From assembly GCF_001955655.1 (NCBI RefSeq), contig NZ_MSPW01000015.1, forward strand, positions 33,037 to 97,036: a stretch of DNA of 64,000 nucleotides, written 5' to 3'. The first letter of the stretch is position 1; each line of letters starts with the position of its first letter. Positions 1 through 8,004 of this stretch are shown here, piece after piece. Under the pieces are notes generated by a model, which worked only from the letters and a program-made list of their open reading frames with translations, made no database searches and was not told where the DNA came from. Source of the DNA: Viridibacillus arenosi. Its GTDB lineage: Bacteria > Bacillota > Bacilli > Bacillales_A > Planococcaceae. Made by a program: the position numbers and the translations under genes.

Positions 1-114
1 AATGCATGATATTGCTTGTAAGTATGTAAATTTTAATAATCTCTCCATAAAATCACCCTAAAATTGGACGAAATTACATAAGATTAGGTTCGTATTGATG
101 CTTTTACAAGAAGG

Positions 115-150
115 GGGTGCATTCCAGTACAGTTGAATGCACCCTTTGAT
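115..150 (+). terminator. Terminator of a gene lying upstream of the window
   Basis: A perfect 10-bp stem (115-124 with 135-144) is followed by a weak T-rich stretch. It precedes ytaF and has no gene before it in the window, so it most likely ends a transcript that enters from the left. Positions 1-110 show nothing else I can support. Confidence 0.55.
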
Positions 151-201
151 TATTTATGCATATGATTTAAAGAATGAGTGTATCGTTACAAGGAGGTCAT
201 T

Positions 202-771
202 ATGCATTGGGTTACCATTCTACTTATGGGGGTTGCAGCTAATTTAGACAACTTAGGCATTGGTCTAGCTTATGGGGTTAAACAAACAAAAATCCCTATG
301 ATTTCGAACATTACTATTGCGTTTGTGGCGATGGTCATAACGTATATAGCGGTAATCGCGGGTTCTGAGGTGACCAGGTATATTTCGCCCCATAGCGCTA
401 GCCTTATAGGCAGCTTTTTGTTGTGTGGAATTGGGCTATGGACACTATTATCCACAAAATTCAAAAATCAGGAGTCTTTGAAAAATCCTGAAACAATGGA
501 TAGAGATATGAATCGAATTATTTCTGTTAGAGAATCGGTGCCGCTCGGTTTGGCCCTATCTGCAAACTGCCTTGCAGGTGGGATAGGGATTGGTGCAAAT
601 GGTATTTCAGCTATATGGACAGTTATATCAATTGGTTTATTTTCACTAATTACGATTGGAGTAGGCAACCATTTTGGTTCTTTATTGACCAATTCATTTA
701 TCAGCAAATATTCCACTGTGCTTTCTGGATTATTACTTATCTGCATTGGGATATTTGAGATGTTCATTTAA
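202..771 (+). CDS. ytaF: Sporulation membrane protein YtaF (MntP/YtaF-type)
   Basis: This 189-residue integral membrane protein begins MHWVTILLMGVAANLDNLGI, the signature start of the YtaF family, which is related to MntP-type efflux proteins. About six hydrophobic segments are visible, and the conserved N-terminal Asn/Asp-containing helix recurs in the second half (ALSANCLAGGIGIGANG), suggesting an internal repeat. In Bacillus YtaF is linked to sporulation; its biochemical role is not settled. I chose ATG 202 because AGGAGGT at 191-197 lies just before it; an in-frame GTG at 178 has no such site. The length agrees with the family. It is followed by a good terminator and looks monocistronic. 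Confidence 0.85.
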   Translation: MHWVTILLMGVAANLDNLGIGLAYGVKQTKIPMISNITIAFVAMVITYIAVIAGSEVTRYISPHSASLIGSFLLCGIGLWTLLSTKFKNQESLKNPETMDRDMNRIISVRESVPLGLALSANCLAGGIGIGANGISAIWTVISIGLFSLITIGVGNHFGSLLTNSFISKYSTVLSGLLLICIGIFEMFI

Positions 772-780
772 CCACAAGAA

Positions 781-817
781 AGCCCTAAATCTAATTGGAT
801 TTAGGGTGATTTTTTTA
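781..817 (+). terminator. Rho-independent terminator after ytaF
   Basis: Stem 783-791 pairs with 798-806 (CCCTAAATC/GATTTAGGG) around a short loop and is followed by a run of T. Confidence 0.8.
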
Positions 818-870
818 TGATTTTATTTGAATGCTAAATGTAGAAGATAAATACATTTTAGATATAAGGA

Positions 871-1227
871 TTAAATCCCAACTAAATAAAGTAATAGAAT
901 TAAAGATAAAATAGTTCCAGTGACTATATAATGCCGCCAATTATTCTTGCCATAAAGAGCTAAACCATTAATTATTCTCGATACAATAGTTAGGGATAAA
1001 GTAAAAACTAACCAGATGAAGGGTAATACGCTAAATAAGGTTTGAATGCCTATTGCTAATAAGAAGAGGTGACTTATTGCGAAAAAAGTCAGTGCAATCT
1101 TTTTAGAACTGCCTAATGTTATGCCCTGTTTTAAATTTCTAATAGTCAGGGTAACCAAACCAGTGATGCATACCATAGAATATAATATTATTATTAAACT
1201 ACTAACCAATTTCATCCATCCTTTCAT
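871..1227 (-). CDS. Small four-helix membrane protein, unknown function
   Basis: I do not recognise this protein of 118 residues (114 if the second Met is used). It is almost entirely hydrophobic, with about four transmembrane segments (roughly residues 8-27, 43-63, 66-87 and 98-118) joined by short basic loops. It is divergent from a MerR regulator, and a MerR-type promoter (19-bp spacer containing a perfect palindrome) points at it, so it is the likely target of that regulator. The predicted transcription start falls at or just before the first ATG (1227). The second ATG (1215) is preceded by AAAGGATGG and could be the true start. A drug- or stress-responsive membrane protein is possible, but nothing in the sequence proves it. 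Confidence 0.7.
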   Translation of the reverse strand: MKGWMKLVSSLIIILYSMVCITGLVTLTIRNLKQGITLGSSKKIALTFFAISHLFLLAIGIQTLFSVLPFIWLVFTLSLTIVSRIINGLALYGKNNWRHYIVTGTILSLILLLYLVGI

Positions 1228-1236
1228 ATTTAATAA

Positions 1237-1267
1237 AGGATAGAATATGGGGTTAACCCCACGTCAA
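1237..1267 (-). promoter_or_regulatory. MerR-type promoter with 19-bp spacer and palindromic operator
   Basis: Reading on the minus strand, a -35 TTGACG (1262-1267) and a -10 TATCCT (1237-1242) are separated by exactly 19 bp. The spacer holds the perfect palindrome TGGGGTTAACCCCA (1248-1261). An overlong spacer with a central dyad is the hallmark of promoters activated by MerR-family proteins, and a merR gene starts 28 bp away. Target: the membrane gene at 871-1227. Confidence 0.7.
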
Positions 1268-1294
1268 CTAATTACTGTTTTAGGAGCTGAGGCA

Positions 1295-1651
1295 TTGAAA
1301 ATTAGTGAATTTATAAAAAAAGTGAATACAACAAAGGATACAATTCGTCACTACGAGGAATTGGATTTAGTGAAACCGAAATGGACGAATGGAATAAGGG
1401 ATTATTCAATAAAAGATATTAGTGATTTTCATGCAATTAAGGAAATGCAGTTAATTGGATTTACTTTAAAGGACGTACAGGAAATATTCAATATAAAGCG
1501 AACTGATGGATGCGGGTCAGAAAAGTTAATTCAAGGATTATTAAAAAGCCTTGATCAAGAACTAGAATTTGTACTAAAAGAAGAACAAGAACTTCAATAT
1601 AAAAAAAATAAAATTAGAACAATGATGTTGGAGTTAAATCAGTTAATGTAA
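1295..1651 (+). CDS. MerR-family transcriptional regulator
   Basis: This 118-residue regulator has the MerR N-terminal winged helix-turn-helix (KISEFIKKVNTTKDTIRHYE, then a wing ending RDYSIKDISD), followed by a dimerising coiled coil (about 75-115). There is no C-terminal effector domain, so it belongs to the short MerR class. One Cys (in TDGCGSEK) is present but no clear metal-binding pattern. I prefer the TTG at 1295: TAGGAGCTGAGG lies directly upstream and family members start at this point; an ATG at 1247 would place the operator palindrome inside the gene. It is divergent from the membrane gene at 871-1227, and the operator between them suggests it controls that gene and probably itself. 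Confidence 0.8.
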   Translation: MKISEFIKKVNTTKDTIRHYEELDLVKPKWTNGIRDYSIKDISDFHAIKEMQLIGFTLKDVQEIFNIKRTDGCGSEKLIQGLLKSLDQELEFVLKEEQELQYKKNKIRTMMLELNQLM

Positions 1652-1765
1652 TATCTGTAGAGCCTTTTGTAGTGTAGGAGAAGAGGTTTTCAAAATAAAA
1701 ATGATTTTAAAGTAGCAGATTCATCTATCAATCATATTCTAATCTCACTATGAGGAGGTGGCAAA

Positions 1766-2794
1766 ATGGAGTTTGGAGTATATACCTTTGCAGATTTAGG
1801 AATCGACCCTCAAACAGGAAAGTTAGGGAAAGCAAAGGACCGTTTGCAAGAGGTATTACAAGCGGCGAAACTTGCGGATGAAGTTGGGCTTCAAGTATTT
1901 GGAGTAGGTGAGCATCATCGACTGGATTATGCAATTTCTTCAGTGCCAGTAGTATTAAGTGCAATTTCTCAGCAGACAAAAAATATCCAGTTAACAAGTG
2001 CAACAACAGTTCTCAGTACTGTAGATCCAGTTCGGTTATATGAAGATTTTGCAACGTTAGATTTATTATCGAATGGTCGTGCAGAAATTATGGCAGGACG
2101 TGGTGCCTTAGTAGATTCATTTCGATTGTTTGGTTACAATCTTGAGCAATATAACGAATTATTTGAAGAGCACCTTGAATTGTTTTTGAAGTTAAATAAC
2201 GAAGCAACTATTACTTGGAAAGGAAATTACCGTCCTGAGTTATCCAATGCAGAGATTTCACCACGAGCGACAAATCCCATTCCTGTCTGGGTTGGTGTAG
2301 GAGGCACACCAACAAGTGCGAAGAGAGCGGGACGTTATGGAGTAGGAATGGCAATTGTTATTCTTGGGGATGATCCAAAATGCTTTGTACCTTTAGTTGA
2401 GGATTACCGAACAGCATTTAAAGCAGCGGGACATCCAAAAGAACAGTGTCAATTAGCTGTAACGGGTCATGGATATTTTACTGAAGATGGAAAGCGAGCG
2501 AGAGAGACATTTTATACTTACTTTAATAATTATTGGACATATGTTAACAAGCAGCGTGATATGTTTTTTCACTTAGATCGTGAAGATTATGATCAAATGA
2601 CATCTCCTGAGGGATCATTGTTTATCGGAGAACCAGATGAAATTATTGAGAAAATTCTTAAACAGCATGAATTACTAGGTCATTCTCGCTTTTTAGCACA
2701 GCTAGACATCGGTGCGCTTCCTTACAAAGAAGTAGCTAAGTCAATTGAATTACTAGCGACTAAAATAATGCCAGGGGTTAATAAATATATATAA
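1766..2794 (+). CDS. LLM-class (luciferase-like) flavin-dependent oxidoreductase
   Basis: This 342-residue protein matches the bacterial luciferase-like monooxygenase family. The N-terminus MEFGVYTFADLGIDPQTG, the segment EHHRLDYAISSVPVVLSAIS and the later NPIPVWVGVGGTPTSAKRAG are typical of its TIM-barrel fold, which binds reduced flavin supplied by a separate reductase. The substrate cannot be read from the sequence. The start is well fixed by AGGAGGTGG a few bases before ATG 1766. It stands alone between the merR gene and its own terminator, so operon context gives no further clue. Confidence 0.85.
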   Translation: MEFGVYTFADLGIDPQTGKLGKAKDRLQEVLQAAKLADEVGLQVFGVGEHHRLDYAISSVPVVLSAISQQTKNIQLTSATTVLSTVDPVRLYEDFATLDLLSNGRAEIMAGRGALVDSFRLFGYNLEQYNELFEEHLELFLKLNNEATITWKGNYRPELSNAEISPRATNPIPVWVGVGGTPTSAKRAGRYGVGMAIVILGDDPKCFVPLVEDYRTAFKAAGHPKEQCQLAVTGHGYFTEDGKRARETFYTYFNNYWTYVNKQRDMFFHLDREDYDQMTSPEGSLFIGEPDEIIEKILKQHELLGHSRFLAQLDIGALPYKEVAKSIELLATKIMPGVNKYI

Positions 2795-2800
2795 ATCTCA

Positions 2801-2838
2801 AAAGGGCTGTCCCATCGTCATGTGGTGACAGTCTTTTT
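2801..2838 (+). terminator. Terminator after the LLM oxidoreductase
   Basis: A GGGCTGTC/GACAGTCT stem with G-U pairs is followed by TTTTT. Confidence 0.7.
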
Positions 2839-3020
2839 GGTTTTAGTTCAATAGTGAATGCCGAATTTATTAGAAGTATAGATGAATACATTATTTAAAA
2901 TAGTTTTCATTTGATAAGGGAAGAAACACTATGAAGTAGAAGCATTAAATTGAGAGGACATGCTATAATAACTAACAATGAGTCGGCGATTTAAAAGCTG
3001 ATACGAAGGGTATGTTAGCT

Positions 3021-3209
3021 GTGAATCCTATCTTAAGGCTATTAGGAATAATATTATTTTTATTTATTATTTTGAAATTTGGCATGTCAATTATGAAATT
3101 ATTCGTTACACTTCTATTTTATAAGTATTTTATTATCGTCTTAATCATTGCAGGGATTGCATTTTTTATCTATAAAACATCGCCATTTAAACAGAAAAAT
3201 AAAAAATAA
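3021..3209 (+). CDS. Small membrane protein, unknown function
   Basis: This is a peptide of 62 residues (65 if ATG 3012 is used) with two hydrophobic segments (about residues 5-20 and 31-52) and a basic tail ending KQKNKK. I favour GTG 3021 because GAAGGG at 3005-3010 is about ten bases upstream of it but only one base from ATG 3012. I do not recognise a family. It lies alone before a strong terminator that it shares with the convergent amidase gene. The clean site and terminator argue that it is real; a role in the membrane is all that can be inferred. Confidence 0.55.
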   Translation: MNPILRLLGIILFLFIILKFGMSIMKLFVTLLFYKYFIIVLIIAGIAFFIYKTSPFKQKNKK

Positions 3210-3213
3210 GACA

Positions 3214-3256
3214 AAAAAGGAAACACCTCTGATTGGAGAGGTATTTCCTTTTTCTT
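3214..3256. terminator. Bidirectional terminator between small membrane gene and amidase
   Basis: AAAAAAGGAAA/TTTCCTTTTT arms enclose an ACCTCT...AGAGGT stem. A-runs and T-runs on both sides let it serve both convergent genes. Confidence 0.85.
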
Positions 3257-3260
3257 TTTA

Positions 3261-4880
3261 CTATTTAAAATAATTAATCAAACCATTTGTAATGCCATTT
3301 GCGGCAGAATTACGGAATGTAGCTGTTTTTAAAGTTTGTACTTCTTGCAGATTCGTGATGAAACCTAATTCAACAAGTACACCGATTTGTGGATTTTCTC
3401 TTAGTACATATAAATTTTGATATTTGTGTCCACGATTAACCATGTTCGGTAGAGAGTTGCTCATTCCCTGTTTGATATACGAAGCAAGGGTACTGTCTTT
3501 CCCTTTTGTATATAGAACGGTGAAACCACGAGCTGAAGCTGTAGCAGAGTCATGATGAAGGCTTATAAAAGCATCAGGCTTCATCATATTTGAAAAAGAA
3601 ACGCGGTCATATAATGTTGGGAAAATGTCCGTAGTTCGTGTCATTTTCACTATAGCACCCGCAGCTTGCAATTTTGAACGTAAAGCTAATGCGACTTGAA
3701 GATTTAAATCTTTCTCTAATACACCGTTAGCAACAGCGCCTGAATCTGATCCTCCATGACCTGCATCAACGACAATAACCTTACCACTTAAAGAACCATC
3801 GGATGTATTAGTACCATCGTTTGATACCGGCTTAGTAGGTTTTGATTTTGTAATTTTACCGTAGCTACCAGAAACCCAACCTGTTTTGCCTGTAGCATAT
3901 GTAATTTTAATCCAGTTATTGCTCGATTTATCCAAAATTTTAAATGAGCTACCGTATTTTACAGTATCCAACTTTGTTGAAGTTGCTGAAGCACTTTTAC
4001 GTACATTTAAAGAATCAGCTGTAATAGTAAAGTATTTTCCAATGTCAGTTGAGGGTACTACTGTCCCTGTATTTGAATTCCCATTAGATGAAGAAGTTGT
4101 TGGCTTTGTTTTTGTGATTTTACCATAGCTAGTACTTGCAGAAACCCAACCTGTTTTGCCTGTAGCATATGTAATTTTAACCCAATTATTGCTAGACTGA
4201 GCAAGAATTTTATATGAGCTATTTTTTTTAATTACTGCTAATTTTGTGGAACTAGCTGAAGAACTTTTTCGAACATTTAAAGAATCTACTTTTACGGTAA
4301 AATATTTACCAACATTAGCAGTTGAAGTTGCTGCTGGTTTTACTGTTGAACCATTTGAACTGCTAGTAGATGTGCTTTTTTTAGTCGTAATAGAGACATA
4401 CGATTTACTAACCCATCCTGTATACTTGCTCGTTTTGATTTTTACCCAGCTGTTTTTTTCAGCAAGGACTGTTCCTGATGTTCCTTTAGATAACTTACCA
4501 AGACTTTTGTACGAAGTACCAGCTCCGCTACGAATGTTTAAATTGCTTACTGTAGCGACGGCCTTTTTCGTAGTACTTGACGTTGCTGTCGTTGAAACTT
4601 TCACAACATATTTTGAAGAAATCCAACCTGTTGTACTGCTAGATTTCACTTTTGTCCAAGTACCCTTTGTAGAAATTTTAGTTACCTTGCTGCCCATTTT
4701 TAAAACTTTAACAACTTTGTAGTTTGTACTTGGACCTGATCGCATATTGAGTGATTCAGCATTCACTTTCATAGTGACGGTTGATGCAGCGTTTGCTTGT
4801 CTTACACCGACAAAGGAAGGAATGATTAATATGCTACATAGGAGAAGTAAAAACATGAATTTGAATCTATTATTTTTCAT
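3261..4880 (-). CDS. N-acetylmuramoyl-L-alanine amidase with four SH3 domains
   Basis: This is a 539-residue secreted cell-wall hydrolase. The order is a signal peptide (about 1-31, cleavage near ANA-A), four bacterial SH3 domains (about 35-95, 108-170, 197-260 and 285-350), each with an L-N-[MIV]-R core and a closing TGW[IV]S, then an Amidase_3 domain (about 370-539). The zinc and catalytic residues are visible: His in DAGHGG, Glu in VLEKD, His in SLHHDS and Glu in LVELGF. It would cleave the bond between MurNAc and the stem peptide; the SH3 domains probably bind the wall. I chose ATG 4880 because GAGGAGGT precedes it; ATG 4895 lacks a site. SH3 domains 3 and 4 are nearly identical in DNA, a recent duplication. 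Confidence 0.9.
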   Translation of the reverse strand: MKNNRFKFMFLLLLCSILIIPSFVGVRQANAASTVTMKVNAESLNMRSGPSTNYKVVKVLKMGSKVTKISTKGTWTKVKSSSTTGWISSKYVVKVSTTATSSTTKKAVATVSNLNIRSGAGTSYKSLGKLSKGTSGTVLAEKNSWVKIKTSKYTGWVSKSYVSITTKKSTSTSSSNGSTVKPAATSTANVGKYFTVKVDSLNVRKSSSASSTKLAVIKKNSSYKILAQSSNNWVKITYATGKTGWVSASTSYGKITKTKPTTSSSNGNSNTGTVVPSTDIGKYFTITADSLNVRKSASATSTKLDTVKYGSSFKILDKSSNNWIKITYATGKTGWVSGSYGKITKSKPTKPVSNDGTNTSDGSLSGKVIVVDAGHGGSDSGAVANGVLEKDLNLQVALALRSKLQAAGAIVKMTRTTDIFPTLYDRVSFSNMMKPDAFISLHHDSATASARGFTVLYTKGKDSTLASYIKQGMSNSLPNMVNRGHKYQNLYVLRENPQIGVLVELGFITNLQEVQTLKTATFRNSAANGITNGLINYFK

Positions 4881-5921
4881 TCTATACCTCCTCATTCGCT
4901 ATATTAATGCTTATTTAGTAAAAAAGGCGTATTTTAAATAAAACGTGAGAATTTTATATTATTTGTTACTCAAATGTAATGCTTTTTTAATAAAATTAAT
5001 ATATATATAACTATTAAAATGCGTTTTAATGTGATATATAAAAATGAATCTATATAACCAAGTAAATATATATAGGTGACTAAAGTATTGTTTCGGCGAT
5101 AGTATTTTTGGTAAGTAAATAGAATCACTTGATATATATGTTTTTTATGGAAATGTCTATTTTTCTGAAATGATATAGAAGTTTTGAGATGCTTTCTGAG
5201 CGTTTAAAAGCACCCCGGAAAATAAACGAAATTAGGTTTTTTTGTGGTAGTGAGAGGCATTAATGTATCGTATCTGGGCTTATAAAATCAAAATACAATA
5301 AATGAAAAAAAGAGAGGTTTGTTAAATAAGAGCCAATATTGAGGTTGTACTTTAACGCGAAAAGGAAATATATTAATAATAATAGGGTAGTAGCTAAAGT
5401 ACAGTGACTCTATGGAATTGCTAGTGAAATATGGAAGGTTTAATAAGTTTTTAGACTATATATAATAGTGGGTTCATATTTAACATGCAGATTACATACG
5501 TTACTTTTTAACATACTACATTACAGATGGATTCACACTATATTATTATTGGTAAGTTATTCCTGGTTTTGACGATATACGTCCGGGATTAAGAAAACTA
5601 TAAAAAAATTCACTAAAACAAGCTCTAAAACTTTAAAAAGCTGCCTTTTAGATATACTTTAATGTAAATCGGGAAGGTAGTTTTTTATTGGATTTAATTT
5701 GAAAATAAATAGGAGAAAGTACTTTTTGAAATTAAGTAGTTATATTTATGAATAAAAAGGGAGTTTGCTATAAAATGCTAGGAGTAGTATAGAAGTAACA
5801 TGATTAAATAATAAATAATTTAAGATTTTTTGAAGAAAAAACGATATTTTAAAAACTATTCTTTTGATTAATTCGTCAAATATAAATAGAAGACAGTAGT
5901 GCGTATTTAGGGGGTAGTGTA
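4881..5921. other. AT-rich gap without a recognisable gene
   Basis: This is about 1 kb of very AT-rich sequence between the divergent amidase and O-acetyltransferase genes. It must contain both promoters, but I cannot assign -35/-10 pairs with confidence. The only clear structure is a terminator-like hairpin at 5637-5686. No open frame here has a ribosome binding site and protein-like composition; it may be decayed sequence or a long leader. Confidence 0.5.
5637..5686 (+). terminator. Terminator-like hairpin with no gene in front of it
   Basis: AAAAGCTGCCTT (5637-5648) pairs over 12 bp, with two G-U pairs, with AAGGTAGTTTTT, closing a loop of about 24 bases and ending in TTTTTT. No coding sequence precedes it on this strand, so it may end a small RNA or a lost gene, or regulate the downstream oatA-like gene as a leader. 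Confidence 0.45.
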
Positions 5922-7853
5922 ATGCCAAAGCCAATGAAAGATAATCGCAGATATATAAGTGGTTTGGACGGACTAAGGGCATTGTCAGTGTTGGCGGTCG
6001 TATTGTATCATCTACATTTTAAATCAGTAGACGGTGGATATTTAGGTGTAGCCATTTTCTTTGTTTTGTCAGGTTATTTAATAACAGATTTACTAGTAAA
6101 TGAATGGGATAAGACTGGGAGGATTGATCTAAAAGGATTCTGGATTCGGCGATTTAGAAGGTTAATCCCAGCATTATTTATCATGTTAATCCTAGTTGGT
6201 ACGTGGATTACACTTTTCCAGAGAACGTTTTTAGTAGGGCTGCGTTCAGAAATAGTAGCGGCAGCATTATATGTTAGCAACTGGTTTTACATAGCACAAG
6301 ATCATTCGTATTTTACATCGTTTGCTCCGCCATCACCGTTGCAACATATGTGGTCACTTGCAGTAGAGGAACAATTTTACATATTATGGCCAATTATTAT
6401 GATGATAGGTTTGAAGTTTGTTAAGAATAGAGGAACTCTTGCAATAGGTATTTTCCTAGGTGCACTTGTATCCGCTATTTTAATGTTTGTAATGTATGAA
6501 CCAGGTGTAGATCCTAGTCGCGTTTACTATGGTACAGATACTCGAGCATTTTCAGTATTAATAGGAGCATCGTTGGCATTTGTATGGCCTAGTAGAAAGG
6601 TTGCTAAAAACGTCACGGATGATGCTAGAAAACTTCTTAACATTGTAGGAATCATTAGCTTTTCTTTATTAATATTGATGATGATGACGATGGATGAGAC
6701 AGGTTCGTTTTTATATATGGGCGGTATGCTTTTAGCTTCAATTGTGACTGCTATTTTAATTGCAGTTATAGTGCATCCAGCAAGTTTCGTAGGAAATCTA
6801 TTTAGTTTTAAACCTCTTATTTGGATAGGGGTACGCTCTTACGGAATTTATATTTGGCATTTCCCGATTGTTGTTTTAATGGGAGCAGGGGTTGGATATG
6901 AGGATGTTAGCTTTATCAAAGTGTTGATCATTATTGGATTAACACTACTATTTGCCGGTTTATCTTGGCGATATGTGGAGGATCCAATTCGCAGAGGTCA
7001 ATGGCGGATATGGCTAAATAATTTTCAATCGAAAGAATGGACATGGTCTTGGTCTCAATGGGAATTACCTTATCGTATTGGTTCAGCAATAGGTGGCTGT
7101 GTACTAATTATTTTCATTATGGGGATGATTTTCACGCCAGCTAAGCAGTCTGCAAGTGAACAATTGGAAGAGCATTTAATAGCAGAGCAAAAAAAACTTG
7201 AAAAAGTACAGCAAGAACAGAATATAGAAGCAAAGAAAGCTAATGAAGAGAAAATGAATCAAGAGGAAGAAGAGCGACGCGAAGAAGCGAAGGCGAAAGC
7301 TGAAGCAGCAAAAGAACAAGTAGAAGCTTTAGAAAAAGAAAAGGCTAGAAAGGCACTGGAAATACCAAGCGAGGTATCAGTTAGTGCGATTGGTGATTCG
7401 GTTATGTTAAGTGCTGCTACTGAGTTACAGAAGAAAATACCACAAATTATTGTTGATGCACAAATAGGTCGTCAAGTATACGATGCTTCGAAAGTTGTGA
7501 CGGACTTAAAAAGCCAAGGTAAACTTGGACAAGTTGTTGTGGTAGGTCTTGGCTCTAATGGTGATTTTAGTACAACACAATTAGATACATTATTAAAAGC
7601 CATTGGCAAGGAACGCACAATTTACTTGATAAATACAAGGTTACCAAGGGATTGGCAAGACGGGGTAAATGAAAAATTAAGCGAAGCTGCAGAAAAAAAT
7701 AGCAATGTAACATTAGTAGATTGGTATAGTGAAACAAACAATGATAAAGATTTCTTCTATCCTGACATGATTCATCCAAATGAAGAGGGTGGGAAATTTT
7801 ATGCCTCGCTTGTACGCAAAGCTATAGCGCAATCTGTGAACTCTAAGCGATAA
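5922..7853 (+). CDS. OatA-like peptidoglycan O-acetyltransferase
   Basis: This 643-residue protein has two modules. The N-terminal part (about 1-395) is a multi-pass acyltransferase-3 domain starting SGLDGLRALSVLAVVLYHLH, with the conserved His and the WIRRFRRLIPAL and WSLAVEEQFY motifs. A charged Glu/Lys/Ala coiled coil (about 405-475) leads to an extracellular SGNH esterase-like domain with the Ser nucleophile in AIGDSVML and the Asp/His pair in DMIHPNEEGG. The layout and length match OatA, which moves acetyl groups across the membrane onto MurNAc and so confers lysozyme resistance. AGGGGGT precedes ATG 5922. It has its own terminator. Acetylation of another wall polymer is possible. Confidence 0.85.
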   Translation: MPKPMKDNRRYISGLDGLRALSVLAVVLYHLHFKSVDGGYLGVAIFFVLSGYLITDLLVNEWDKTGRIDLKGFWIRRFRRLIPALFIMLILVGTWITLFQRTFLVGLRSEIVAAALYVSNWFYIAQDHSYFTSFAPPSPLQHMWSLAVEEQFYILWPIIMMIGLKFVKNRGTLAIGIFLGALVSAILMFVMYEPGVDPSRVYYGTDTRAFSVLIGASLAFVWPSRKVAKNVTDDARKLLNIVGIISFSLLILMMMTMDETGSFLYMGGMLLASIVTAILIAVIVHPASFVGNLFSFKPLIWIGVRSYGIYIWHFPIVVLMGAGVGYEDVSFIKVLIIIGLTLLFAGLSWRYVEDPIRRGQWRIWLNNFQSKEWTWSWSQWELPYRIGSAIGGCVLIIFIMGMIFTPAKQSASEQLEEHLIAEQKKLEKVQQEQNIEAKKANEEKMNQEEEERREEAKAKAEAAKEQVEALEKEKARKALEIPSEVSVSAIGDSVMLSAATELQKKIPQIIVDAQIGRQVYDASKVVTDLKSQGKLGQVVVVGLGSNGDFSTTQLDTLLKAIGKERTIYLINTRLPRDWQDGVNEKLSEAAEKNSNVTLVDWYSETNNDKDFFYPDMIHPNEEGGKFYASLVRKAIAQSVNSKR

Positions 7854-7890
7854 TTATCAAATTGATAAAACTGTATATCTTAATTATTAG

Positions 7891-7933
7891 AAAGCCTCCA
7901 ACAGTTGAAGTTCTAACTGTTGGAGGCTTTTTT
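7891..7933. terminator. Strong terminator after oatA-like gene, probably shared with AGCS gene
   Basis: A perfect 16-bp stem (AAAGCCTCCAACAGTT and its complement, 8-nt loop) is followed by TTTTTT on the plus strand. On the minus strand it is followed by a weaker T-rich stretch, so it may also end the convergent symporter gene. Confidence 0.9.
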
Positions 7934-8004
7934 GCAAAAATAGATATGGATATTCAATACTAGTACGTTGAGTTATCAACTACGCATGTTTTTGAATCGA
8001 ACCA

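Noticed and set aside
4246..4722. 158-codon open frame opposite the amidase gene
   Set aside because: It lies entirely antisense to the repetitive Thr/Ser/Lys-rich SH3 region, has no ribosome binding site and reflects codon bias of the real gene.
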